64,000 nt of DNA from Corynebacterium matruchotii (GTDB lineage: Bacteria; Actinomycetota; Actinomycetes; Mycobacteriales; Mycobacteriaceae), in contig NZ_CP050134.2 of NCBI RefSeq assembly GCF_011612265.2, forward strand, positions 62,001-126,000. Direction: 5' to 3'. Below are positions 37,176 to 44,877 of the stretch, piece after piece. Within the stretch, counting starts at the first letter, position 1. Every line of letters begins with the position of its first letter. Position numbers and translations under genes: made by a program. A model generated the notes under the pieces. The model worked only from the letters and a program-made list of their open reading frames with translations, had not been told where the DNA came from and ran no database searches.

Positions 37176-37316
37176 ATGCAGGTAACCATTATAAATATGG
37201 CTTCCCACCAGGTGAATACCGGAAATGAAAACGAATCCTTGATTGGACTCGTTTTTTATTCTAGGACGGAACCATCCCTAACGTCAAGCAATTACGCGGC
37301 TTTATTTTTGATTTAA
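37176..37316 (+). CDS. Possible 46-residue small ORF with very strong RBS
   Basis: ATG 37176 follows GAAAGGAGGTG (37159-37169) at ideal spacing, one of the strongest ribosome sites in the window. The frame encodes MQVTIINMASHQVNTGNENE, then 26 more residues, with no recognisable domain, signal peptide or Cys pattern. A terminator-like hairpin lies inside the frame (37228-37258), so either transcription ends within it or translation overrides the hairpin. Nothing cotranscribed follows, since mtrP is on the other strand. The case for translation rests on the RBS alone. Confidence 0.3.
   Translation: MQVTIINMASHQVNTGNENESLIGLVFYSRTEPSLTSSNYAALFLI
37228..37258 (+). terminator. Terminator-like hairpin inside the small ORF
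   Basis: AAAACGA-A-TCC (37228-37238) pairs with GGA-C-TCGTTTT (37245-37255) with one mismatch and a 6-nt loop, running into a T-rich tract. It would end a short transcript starting upstream. Confidence 0.5.
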
Positions 37317-37372
37317 ATTGTGCTGGTAAACACAAAAATAAAGTTTTTCGCATATATAGTGGGCTTTTCATT

Positions 37373-38155
37373 TTATCTGCCCTCATTAGGTGTGGCTTTT
37401 TGCAACACAATCACAAGATTACTCACAAAAAATTCTCGGAAAACGGGCATTGAAACGAACCACCATGCCCACTTCGGGTGATAGCGGGGGAATAGGGTCA
37501 CTACCTTGGTATTGGTCTGTGAAGCCCATCGAATACCGCTCGAACAGGACACGTCGAAAAGCGAAATACCAAATACATTTTTAGGCTTATGCCCATGCTT
37601 TTTAGTGTAATTGTCTCTGGCAAAATTTCCGCCAAGATAATGTGCCCAAAAGCCGGTTTCGTGGCCGCCAAAAGGGCCGAGCCACACGGTATAACTTAAA
37701 ATTACGAGCCCGCCTGGTTTACATACTCGAAGCATTTCCTCCCCCATAACCCAGGGGTGGGGAATATGCTCGGCAACGTTTGATGAATATACAACGTCGA
37801 AGGAATTATTCCGAAACGGGAGCGCCATGCCATCGCCCCGTACCGAGTTAGCTACCGTAATCCCGGCCGCTGACATCTCCCCCACATCGGGTTCTAGGCC
37901 AATATAATCTGCGCCCTGGGCGGCAAATTCCGCCGCAAAATACCCCGGTCCACCCCCGACGTCTAATACCCGCGTCCCCGAGAGACCACAACCATGCGTG
38001 TCTCGATGAAGCGCCGTGACCAGCTCGCATGTGTCTTTTGCCAGGCGGGAATAGAAATAATCTGGGTCGGATTGCTCTTTCCGAACGTCGAGAAGCAATT
38101 GAATTGATCGTCGTAATGTGGCCCGTCGGCGAGTATGAAATAACCGAGTGTTCAT
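37373..38155 (-). CDS. mtrP: SAM-dependent methyltransferase, MtrP-like
   Basis: This is a 260-residue class I methyltransferase. The SAM-binding motif VLDVGGGPGYFA lies near residue 65, the acidic loop YIGLEPD follows, and the motif-4 region is FDVVYSSNVAEHIPHPW. A later LSYTVWLGPFGGHETGFWAHYLGG stretch is typical of the Rv0224c group. In C. glutamicum the homologue MtrP is needed for efficient TMM transport; its substrate is not settled. The gene has the expected place, divergent from a GT4 glycosyltransferase with a 23-bp gap and close to a tmaT-type gene. Start ATG 38155; a TACCCT -10 eight bases upstream suggests a leaderless message. Confidence 0.78.
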   Translation of the reverse strand: MNTRLFHTRRRATLRRSIQLLLDVRKEQSDPDYFYSRLAKDTCELVTALHRDTHGCGLSGTRVLDVGGGPGYFAAEFAAQGADYIGLEPDVGEMSAAGITVANSVRGDGMALPFRNNSFDVVYSSNVAEHIPHPWVMGEEMLRVCKPGGLVILSYTVWLGPFGGHETGFWAHYLGGNFARDNYTKKHGHKPKNVFGISLFDVSCSSGIRWASQTNTKVVTLFPRYHPKWAWWFVSMPVFREFFVSNLVIVLQKATPNEGR

Positions 38156-38162
38156 GATGCAT

Positions 38163-38169
38163 TAGGGTA
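38163..38169. promoter_or_regulatory. Shared symmetric -10 for divergent mtrP and glycosyltransferase genes
   Basis: The heptamer TAGGGTA reads as TAGGGT on the plus strand and TACCCT on the minus strand, both fitting TAnnnT. It sits 10 bp from the glycosyltransferase ATG (38179) and 8 bp from the mtrP ATG (38155). Start points about 7 bp downstream on either side would give leaderless or nearly leaderless transcripts from one element. Confidence 0.4.
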
Positions 38170-38178
38170 GATGAAGTT

Positions 38179-39300
38179 ATGAAGATCCTCTTGTTGTGCT
38201 GGCGTGATACCACCCACCCCCAAGGTGGTGGCAGCGAGCGATACCTTGAACATGTTGCCCGGTATTTGAGCGACCGCGGACATGAGGTGATTTATCGTAC
38301 CGCCGCCCACACCGACTGTCGTCGTAAAAGTGTTCGAGATGGAATTACCTTCTATCGGGGGGGTGGAAAGCTGGGGGTGTACCCGCGCGCAGCAATCATG
38401 ATGCTGTTGGGTCGGTGCGGTATCGGTTCGTTGAAAGACGTTGATGTTGTGGTCGATACGCAGAACGGTATCCCGTTTTTTGGACAGTTTTTTAGCGGGA
38501 AACCAACCGTGTTGCTCACGCACCATTGTCACCGCGAGCAGTGGCCGGTTGCGGGAAAACTCCTGGCCAGCCTGGGTTGGTTTCTTGAATCCCGGATTTC
38601 GCCGCGGGTGCATCGCAACACTCAGGTGGTGACTGTTTCGGCACCAAGCAAACAGGATCTTATATCGCTGGGGTTTCCCCCGGACAATATAACCATTATC
38701 CATAATGGTGTTGACCCCATCCCCGCGACCTTGCCCCAGCTAGAGGACGACGGTCGGATCCATATAGTGACGCTGTCGCGCCTGGTCCCCCATAAACAGA
38801 TCGAACACGCAATCGATGCGGTGCGGGGTCTGCCCGACAACGTGGTGCTCGACATCATCGGTTCCGGCTGGTGGGAGGATAAACTCCGCGACTATATCGG
38901 TGCCGATCCGCGCATCACCCTGCACGGTCAGGTGACCGAGGACTATAAGCATGCGCTCCTCGCCCGCGCCGCCGTCCACCTCATGCCCTCCCGCAAAGAG
39001 GGGTGGGGGTTGGCGGTGGTGGAAGCCGCCCAGCATCGCGTGCCCACCGTCGGTTACGCCAGCGCCGGCGGCCTCCGCGATTCTATCGACGACGGGGCGA
39101 CCGGGTTGCTGGTGTCCGACCCCATCGAACTCCAGGCCGCCCTGCAACGCCTGCTTATCGACGACGCCTTCCGCGCCGCCCTGGGTAGCGCCGCCCAATT
39201 GAAAGCCCAGGACTATTCCTGGGAGGAAACCGGCCGCAGGTTTGCCGACACCTTGGAGGCGATGGGGGAGGTGCCATCCCTGGGGAATCAGATGGTGTGA
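38179..39300 (+). CDS. GT4-family glycosyltransferase (Rv0225-like)
   Basis: This is a 373-residue cytoplasmic GT-B enzyme. The N-terminal acceptor domain begins with a Gly-rich PQGGGSERY loop near residue 15. The C-terminal donor domain has SRLVPHKQ near residue 200 and the EGWGLAVVEAA segment near residue 274, giving the E-x7-E nucleotide-sugar motif. Retaining transfer from a nucleoside-diphosphate sugar is expected; the acceptor is unknown. Its place between mtrP and Rv0226c/Rv0227c-like genes mirrors Rv0225, in a cluster tied to TMM maturation and transport. It shares a bidirectional promoter with mtrP and its stop overlaps the next gene as TGATG. Confidence 0.8.
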   Translation: MKILLLCWRDTTHPQGGGSERYLEHVARYLSDRGHEVIYRTAAHTDCRRKSVRDGITFYRGGGKLGVYPRAAIMMLLGRCGIGSLKDVDVVVDTQNGIPFFGQFFSGKPTVLLTHHCHREQWPVAGKLLASLGWFLESRISPRVHRNTQVVTVSAPSKQDLISLGFPPDNITIIHNGVDPIPATLPQLEDDGRIHIVTLSRLVPHKQIEHAIDAVRGLPDNVVLDIIGSGWWEDKLRDYIGADPRITLHGQVTEDYKHALLARAAVHLMPSRKEGWGLAVVEAAQHRVPTVGYASAGGLRDSIDDGATGLLVSDPIELQAALQRLLIDDAFRAALGSAAQLKAQDYSWEETGRRFADTLEAMGEVPSLGNQMV

Positions 39301-39779
39301 TGGAAAATGTGTTTTCCGCCGATTATGCGTTTGCGCAAGACGTCATGGATGAGGTCGAGACCATCGTCGATCGGGTTGGTCCGCTGAGTTTTGTAAAAAA
39401 CATTTTGCTCTTCTACCTGGAGGATCACGGGATTCACGATGGCGTGGTGTGGGAGTGCGTGGTGAATCTTTCCGAGTCGGCCCACGAGTCCCCTAGTTAC
39501 CAAAAACACATGGATGCGTTGCTTGCCGAGTACGGTGATGACCGCTATCCCAAAGTTAGGCAGGATTCGGCGAATCTGCAGGCCTGTTTGATTGCGACCG
39601 GGTGCATTCTCGCTGGGCTGTCGGTGGCGGAGGCGCCGCTGGAGTTGCCCTACACGGTTTGTGGGCTGATCGTGGATTCGGACTGGGGCTTCGACAAGCT
39701 CCATGAGGGCATGATGCAGATGCTACCGCCGCCGGGCCACCACGCCGGCGACAATGGGGATGCACAGCCATGCTGCTAG
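39300..39779 (+). CDS. Hypothetical acidic protein coupled to the glycosyltransferase
   Basis: This is a 159-residue soluble protein that I do not recognise. Start ATG 39300 overlaps the glycosyltransferase stop (TGATG); a GTG at 39297 is possible. The composition is acidic, with an amphipathic first half (QDVMDEVETIVDRVGPLSF, then VKNILLFYLEDHG), a helix-like QACLIATGCILAGLSVAEAP near residue 97, and a Pro/Gly/His-rich tail ending in QPCC. No signal peptide or membrane helix is evident. The last 57 bp are antisense to the end of the next gene. Translational coupling suggests it works with the glycosyltransferase or in TMM processing. Confidence 0.6.
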   Translation: MENVFSADYAFAQDVMDEVETIVDRVGPLSFVKNILLFYLEDHGIHDGVVWECVVNLSESAHESPSYQKHMDALLAEYGDDRYPKVRQDSANLQACLIATGCILAGLSVAEAPLELPYTVCGLIVDSDWGFDKLHEGMMQMLPPPGHHAGDNGDAQPCC

Positions 39780-41213
39780 CAGCCCCAGCCCGGCATAGAA
39801 CCCACCATGGTGGGCCACCGGCTCATTGCGCAGATCAATGAGTTTTCCGTCGGCCACCACATGGGACACCCCCAACTTTGCCAGCTGGGCCATATCGCGT
39901 GCTTTCCACGCTGCCCTGGCGGCCACATACCGCGCTGAGGCGGGATCAACCACCTGGCCATCGACCACCAATTGGCCCGCCTCCACCGAGCCCACGGCCT
40001 TATACAGTGGATCAATCACGGTTCGGCCCGTGTAAACCACCAGGCCGGCCGAGTCCATGTTTGCCACATCCCCGGTCGGCTCTGCCGCCTGCACCTCTCG
40101 GACAATGGCGGGTTCCGGGAGTGGTCGTAACGCCATGAGTGCCACGGGGGCATCCGGTACCTGAAGTACCGCCAGGAGTGTCACCACCCCCGACACCACC
40201 CCGGACCTGAGCCGGGTCGGGCACGCCGCCCCGATCTGGCCCGCCGCAATCACCAGGCCCGGTATCAGGAATAACGCCAATTTTTGTGAGTCACGAAACA
40301 GCGCCAACCCCGGTACGTGAGCCACCAACCCCGGCCACCGCCACAGCAAGCAAAACACCAGCACCGCCATGGCAGACACCACCAGCCACCGCCGGGGAAC
40401 CCACCGCACCAGGAGGGTTGTCAATATCACCCCGGCCACGGCGAACCCCACGTTCCGGGAGATCGGTACGGCCGCGGCGTTCCACATGCCTCCCAATCCC
40501 AGAAATGCTCCCAACGTGCCCACAAGCTTCTCCGGTCGGCCCAGAAACGCCGAGGTTCCGGCGGAGGTTGGTGGCGCAATCACACTGGGCACTAGCCATG
40601 GGAGAAGGCACAGGGTGCCGAAAACGGCCACGAACCGGCGTCGACAGGCGGAAACGAGGGCCACGATGAGCGCCACGAAGCCGCCGGTGGGGGTGAGGCT
40701 GCACACCCATACGGTTGCCACCTGCCAGGTGGGGCGGGTGCGGCACGCCACCACCGCGGGCAGCAACCACGCCACCATCGCCACGGACCACTGGCCCTGA
40801 AGCAGCCGCTCCACCACGAACGGATTCCACACAGTAACCGTGATCGCCGCCACCTGACGGAATGCAACGCTGTTCCGCCCAGCCGGCGACCGGGCCAAGG
40901 TCGCCAGAGTTGCCGCACCCCACGTACCCGCTGCGGCCGACCCCACCAGCAGCATCCGAACAAACCACGAGGCCGGAATAACCATTCCCACCAGCGCCAA
41001 GAGGCCATCCTGGGGTGCGTTTCGGGCCGGCAAATCCCCAAACCCTACCGCGCCGGCATGCAGGGCCGGGTGCCGCAACACCGCCATGTCGCGCAGTAGC
41101 AGCACGCCCGGCTGGAAGAGTACACCCAGTAACAGGACAATGAGGAAACCTGCGTAGCCAACGACCAGGTATTTCGCCACCGCAGCGGCCCTGGGTGGGG
41201 GTGCGGGACTCAT
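39723..41213 (-). CDS. Polytopic membrane protein, Rv0226c-like
   Basis: This is a 496-residue protein with about 11-12 hydrophobic helices; the N-terminal half looks GT-C-like, but no clear catalytic motif is visible. A soluble stretch lies near residues 370-465, followed by a final helix and RRR tail. Start ATG 41213 overlaps the stop of the upstream DUF3068 gene as ATGA, so they are coupled. The pair matches the order of Rv0226c and Rv0227c in mycobacteria, between a glycosyltransferase and an acyltransferase. A role in envelope glycolipid assembly or transport is inferred from context. Its 3-prime end overlaps the opposing hypothetical gene by 57 bp. Confidence 0.7.
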   Translation of the reverse strand: MSPAPPPRAAAVAKYLVVGYAGFLIVLLLGVLFQPGVLLLRDMAVLRHPALHAGAVGFGDLPARNAPQDGLLALVGMVIPASWFVRMLLVGSAAAGTWGAATLATLARSPAGRNSVAFRQVAAITVTVWNPFVVERLLQGQWSVAMVAWLLPAVVACRTRPTWQVATVWVCSLTPTGGFVALIVALVSACRRRFVAVFGTLCLLPWLVPSVIAPPTSAGTSAFLGRPEKLVGTLGAFLGLGGMWNAAAVPISRNVGFAVAGVILTTLLVRWVPRRWLVVSAMAVLVFCLLWRWPGLVAHVPGLALFRDSQKLALFLIPGLVIAAGQIGAACPTRLRSGVVSGVVTLLAVLQVPDAPVALMALRPLPEPAIVREVQAAEPTGDVANMDSAGLVVYTGRTVIDPLYKAVGSVEAGQLVVDGQVVDPASARYVAARAAWKARDMAQLAKLGVSHVVADGKLIDLRNEPVAHHGGFYAGLGLLAAWLCIPIVAGVVARRR

Positions 41214-42532
41214 GCTTTCGGTGAAGCTGGTGGCTCCGGCGGTGCGGTGGGCGTCGTCAAGCTAGTATTTTCTGCGCGGCGCACAATCTGGGTGTACCGC
41301 CAGAACCCATAAATCAACAGCGTGCCGGCCAGGTATTTCAGCACAAACGCCCCAAACCGCAGCCAATACATAATGCTCACCACCGGTTCCGCCCACGCCT
41401 TCGCGGAATCCTTCGTCTCCTGATTCCACGTTGTCGACGTGTGCAGTATAGTGCGATACATGTTCACGCCCTCTTGGGCGGTTTTCTCCGCGTCGGCGGA
41501 ATCCATGGCGAAGAACAGGTGCATCTCCTCCTGCTCGTCCACAATCACCCCACTGGACGCCTCCACCCACAGGGTGCGGGTTGCCGTGTAAAACGGTGCC
41601 AGTGTGACACTGTTGTCGCTCCCCCCAGGATAGAATTTCGACTCCGGACCGGTGAGCAGCATATTTCCGATCTGCTCCCGCTGCTGCTGCGGCAGATCCG
41701 ATTCGATAATCGTTTCGCCGGGGGCGTCGCTGATGTCGTCGGGGTGGTTGAACGAACGGGCGGCCGCCGATGCCAGATTCATGACCGGTAACTGTTGGTG
41801 AAACACAAACACATCACTGTCCGGCACTAAATCATTGTGGCCGCGGCGCTCGGTGCGCACATAATCCAGGGGGAACGCCGCCTGGGCGAACACGTCAAAA
41901 TAGGAGTAAGAGCGGCGTTCCGTATTGAACGGTAGGAAATACTGCAATCCATCGCGGGCGAAGGTACCAGTGTTGAAGTTCACCCCGAACCCCCCGGTGG
42001 TGACCTCCATTTGTGAGGTAGGCAATAATATGGGATGGGCCGAGCCGCGCAATAAATGCAGTTTATCGGTGATATTGACGAGCGGGGACTGCGAATCTGT
42101 TCGAATAAGTTTTTGGGTAACGTCGAGTTGGGCGACGTTTTTCATCGGTTTCCCTTTGGTGTCGATCACCTGCCCTTTGGTGCTATTGAGCACTGTGGTC
42201 CACTGTGTGGTTGCCTCCGTAATGTAGCAATCGTTCCCATCTGATTCGGAACATGTTAGCGAGGGGTCGTAAAAGATTGTCGGTGCCGGTTCGGTTTGAA
42301 TGGTTCGGGTAGTGTTAATGGGCAACGGTTTAATCGTGCTAATGACCAGCTCCGGGACGTTTTGCGCAATGATAAACGCAATAATGGCGCTCATAATGGT
42401 TACCACGGTGGCCCTAGGCACCCGCCGCTTCGCCTTTCGCTTCTTATCGACGCCCAAGGCTGCGGTAGTGCTGGTTGCTTCGGCCCTGGCCGCGGCGTCA
42501 GCGGTGGCCTTATCGCTGGTATCTGATCCCAT
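41210..42532 (-). CDS. DUF3068 (Rv0227c-like) membrane-anchored protein
   Basis: This is a 440-residue protein. A charged, Ala/Thr-rich N-terminus of about 45 residues precedes a membrane helix (VVTIMSAIIAFIIAQNV). A large extracytoplasmic domain with two cysteines (SLTCSESDGNDCYI) runs to about residue 385, then a second helix and a Pro-rich tail. This two-helix layout fits DUF3068, which some databases label PorA-family porin; porin activity is not supported by anything seen here. Start ATG 42532. It is the first gene of the two-gene minus-strand unit and is divergent from the tmaT-type gene, with about 95 bp between. Confidence 0.75.
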   Translation of the reverse strand: MGSDTSDKATADAAARAEATSTTAALGVDKKRKAKRRVPRATVVTIMSAIIAFIIAQNVPELVISTIKPLPINTTRTIQTEPAPTIFYDPSLTCSESDGNDCYITEATTQWTTVLNSTKGQVIDTKGKPMKNVAQLDVTQKLIRTDSQSPLVNITDKLHLLRGSAHPILLPTSQMEVTTGGFGVNFNTGTFARDGLQYFLPFNTERRSYSYFDVFAQAAFPLDYVRTERRGHNDLVPDSDVFVFHQQLPVMNLASAAARSFNHPDDISDAPGETIIESDLPQQQREQIGNMLLTGPESKFYPGGSDNSVTLAPFYTATRTLWVEASSGVIVDEQEEMHLFFAMDSADAEKTAQEGVNMYRTILHTSTTWNQETKDSAKAWAEPVVSIMYWLRFGAFVLKYLAGTLLIYGFWRYTQIVRRAENTSLTTPTAPPEPPASPKA

Positions 42533-42626
42533 GTTGGTTATTCCTATTCATTTATCATCTTTGCAAGAGACAACCATGAAGCACAAACCATTATCTCGAC
42601 AACCTAATTAAGTAAGCTCAACAACA

Positions 42627-43802
42627 GTGTTTCCATCGTACCCACCATCAGCCCCAACCACATCGTCTTCACCACCCCAGGTGCCAGCGGGATCCCAGCA
42701 CCGCCGGGGCTTCAAACCCCAGCTGGAGGGCCTCCGCGGGGTGTCCGCCGTGGCGATCATGACAACCCACGTTGCTTTCCAAACCGGCATAGATCCCCAC
42801 GGTAATATCGGGGCGATTCTGGGCCGATTCGACTATTTCCTGGCGGTGTTCTTCGCCTTCTCGGCATACCTATTGTGGCGAGGAATGGACTTTCATCGGG
42901 GCATGTTGGTGACCTATTTTCACCGCCGGTTTTGGCGTGTTGTCCCAGCATACTGGGTATATGTGGTTGTGGTGCTAGCTCTCGTTCCAGAAGCATTTGG
43001 TGCCAGCTGGGTGTCTGTTCTCTCCACCTTATCTTTTACTCAAATATATCTGCCGGAAGGTTTTCTTGGTGGGATGACCCACCTGTGGTCCCTGTGCGTG
43101 GAGGTGGTGTTTTACCTGGTTATGCCCCTACTTGGTTGGGCGCTTCGGAATGTGGGGCCCGCAAAACGGATCATGGTGTTTTGCGGTTTGGCATTGCTTA
43201 GTCTGGGGTGGGCGTTTCTGCCGGTTGTGGCGGATTCTCCCCGTGAGCACGTGCCCAATATGCAGATCTTTTTTCCCGGGTTTTTCTGCTGGTATGCGGT
43301 GGGGTTGATCGCGGCCGAGGTGGAGGAGCTACGCCGCCGCCGCGGGGTGATGGACAAACCCGTGAAGGTATTCCAATACCGGTGGGCCTGGTGGCTGGTC
43401 GCGTTTTTTGTGATGTGGCTTGCCGGCCAGGAGTTTTTCGGACCGGTCGGGTTGGAGCATCCCTCGGCAGGTGAGTTTGCGTTGCGGGTTATTGCCGGGA
43501 CGGTGATGTGTGCATGCGTGTTCCTGCCGTATGCGTTTCATTCGGCCCCAAGCTTTTTGGATTGGCGAATCATCTCATACCTTGGCAGGATTAGCTATTC
43601 GTTTTTCCTGTGGCATTTGGCGGTGTTGGGGGCAGTGCTGCCACTGTTGGGGATTCGCCCGTTTACCGGCGGTTTCTTGGTTGTGCTGCCGTTGACGTTT
43701 ATCGGATCTTTCATAGTGGGATCCTGTGGGTATGTCTTGGTGGAATGGCCATTTCGGAGTGCCCGAGCTGCGAAACTCACCTTGCTGCGGATATTTCGTT
43801 GA
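42627..43802 (+). CDS. tmaT: Acyltransferase-3 family membrane enzyme, TmaT-like
   Basis: This is a 391-residue protein with about ten helices and the acyltransferase-3 start motif LEGLRGVSAVAIMTTHV, in which Arg and His are the conserved residues. Later parts have FHRRFWRVVPAYW and SYSFFLWHLAV, typical of the family. The C. glutamicum homologue TmaT acetylates trehalose monomycolate, a step needed for export through MmpL-type transporters. The position beside Rv0226c/Rv0227c-like genes and downstream of mtrP supports that function. The GTG at 42627 is taken as start, but no good RBS precedes it, so the N-terminal ~30 residues (Pro/Ser-rich) are uncertain. Confidence 0.75.
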   Translation: MFPSYPPSAPTTSSSPPQVPAGSQHRRGFKPQLEGLRGVSAVAIMTTHVAFQTGIDPHGNIGAILGRFDYFLAVFFAFSAYLLWRGMDFHRGMLVTYFHRRFWRVVPAYWVYVVVVLALVPEAFGASWVSVLSTLSFTQIYLPEGFLGGMTHLWSLCVEVVFYLVMPLLGWALRNVGPAKRIMVFCGLALLSLGWAFLPVVADSPREHVPNMQIFFPGFFCWYAVGLIAAEVEELRRRRGVMDKPVKVFQYRWAWWLVAFFVMWLAGQEFFGPVGLEHPSAGEFALRVIAGTVMCACVFLPYAFHSAPSFLDWRIISYLGRISYSFFLWHLAVLGAVLPLLGIRPFTGGFLVVLPLTFIGSFIVGSCGYVLVEWPFRSARAAKLTLLRIFR

Positions 43803-43826
43803 TTGTGGAAAACCTGGTGTCACTCT

Positions 43827-44738
43827 TGCTGAGCTGGGGTTCCGGTTTACCAGGGATTGCGAGGTTGGAATAATGGCGAACCCCAGCTCAGCACACCTGA
43901 TATCCGGCCTCTTGCGCCCGGCTGCATAAGTTCTAAGCTTGGGTTTCGGGTTTGTGCCGGTGCGCGTCCTGGGCAAACAGGGGCAGCCGAATAGAAAACC
44001 ATGCTTAGAAGGTTTGCGGCAGGATTATGGGGGGGCTCTGTGGATAGGGCTTCAGGTCTGCTTAGCTTGGTTTCCGTTCCGCGGAGCATGGTTTGAGGGG
44101 ATATCAGCCGGAACCCAAGCTCAGCGAATGCGGCTTCATTATTGCTGAGCTTGACTTTCCCGATTCAGAAGCTCCACGCGGTTGTGCTTGAAACCGGAAC
44201 TCCAGCTCAGCACACCTACTATTCCCTTTCCCGCCATGGCTGCAAAGGTTCTAAGCTTGGGTTCCGGATTTGGGTCGGTGCGCGTCCTGGGCAAACAGGG
44301 GCAGCCGAATAGAAAACCATGCTTAGAACATGTGCTGTAGGACATTGAGGGTTCGGTGTGGTTTCGGATTTGCGTTAGCTGGGGTTCCCACTAATGGTGG
44401 CCAAACTGCATGTCCTGTAGCGCCAAACCCAAGCTAAAGGATTGAGCTGTAGTTTGGGTTTTCCTGGACCTCTGGTGAAGCGAAGCGGCCGAAACCTCAG
44501 CTCAGTACGTTTGATACCCATCCTGCTGTTCCCGGCTGCATATGTTCTAAGCTTGGGTTCCGGGTTTAGGCCGATGCGTATCCTGGGCAAACGGGGGCAG
44601 CCGAATAGAAAACCATGCTTAGAAGGTTTGCGGCAGGATTGTGGGGGCTTTGTGGATAGGGCTTCAGGTCTGCTTAGCTGGGGTTCCGTTCCCGGCGGGT
44701 GGATTTGGTTCGGTTATGCGCAGAACCCCAGCTAACGC
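43827..44738. repeat. Repeat cluster H: nine hairpin elements
   Basis: Elements lie at about 43827-43893, 43931-44010, 44060-44126, 44143-44212, 44249-44328, 44371-44440, 44441-44508 (degenerate), 44545-44624 and 44672-44738. The first has a perfect 16-bp stem (TGCTGAGCTGGGGTTC facing its complement). The second, fifth and eighth are close copies sharing the interior CCTGGGCAAAC...GGCAGCCGAATAG. A unit of about 155 bp is duplicated (43921-44078 and 44535-44690). This is the densest cluster; no gene is visible between tmaT and the manganese operon. Confidence 0.9.
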
Positions 44739-44835
44739 GAAGGCGCTGCCGCGGGGGTAGTGGTGGGTGATGGTGGGGGTATTTCGGGCCGGGAGGGCGT
44801 CGTCAAGCAGGGAAGAAAACGAGCACTGAAACCAT

Positions 44836-44877
44836 AAGTTCAATGACTTGAACTTTTGCTTTGGGGGTGTCTAGAAT
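44836..44877 (+). promoter_or_regulatory. MntR-like operator and promoter of the manganese operon
   Basis: AAGTTCA (44836-44842) and TGAACTT (44849-44855) form a perfect 7-bp inverted repeat with a 6-bp spacer reading ATGACT. It closely resembles the C. glutamicum MntR site TGTTCAATGCGTTGAACA as I recall it. It overlaps a -35-like TTGAAC (44848-44853), with a -10 TAGAAT at 44872-44877 after 18 bp. Repression by Mn-loaded regulator would block polymerase. Confidence 0.6.

Noticed and set aside
41210..42532. DUF3068 protein as a PorA porin
   Set aside because: Some family labels suggest this, but a 440-residue two-helix protein with a large extracytoplasmic domain does not look like the tiny corynebacterial PorA peptides.
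290..44738. Repeats as ordinary Rho-independent terminators
   Set aside because: They lack T-tracts, have loops of 30-45 nt, occur up to nine in a row, and appear also upstream of genes and after true terminators (pck, fadD32).
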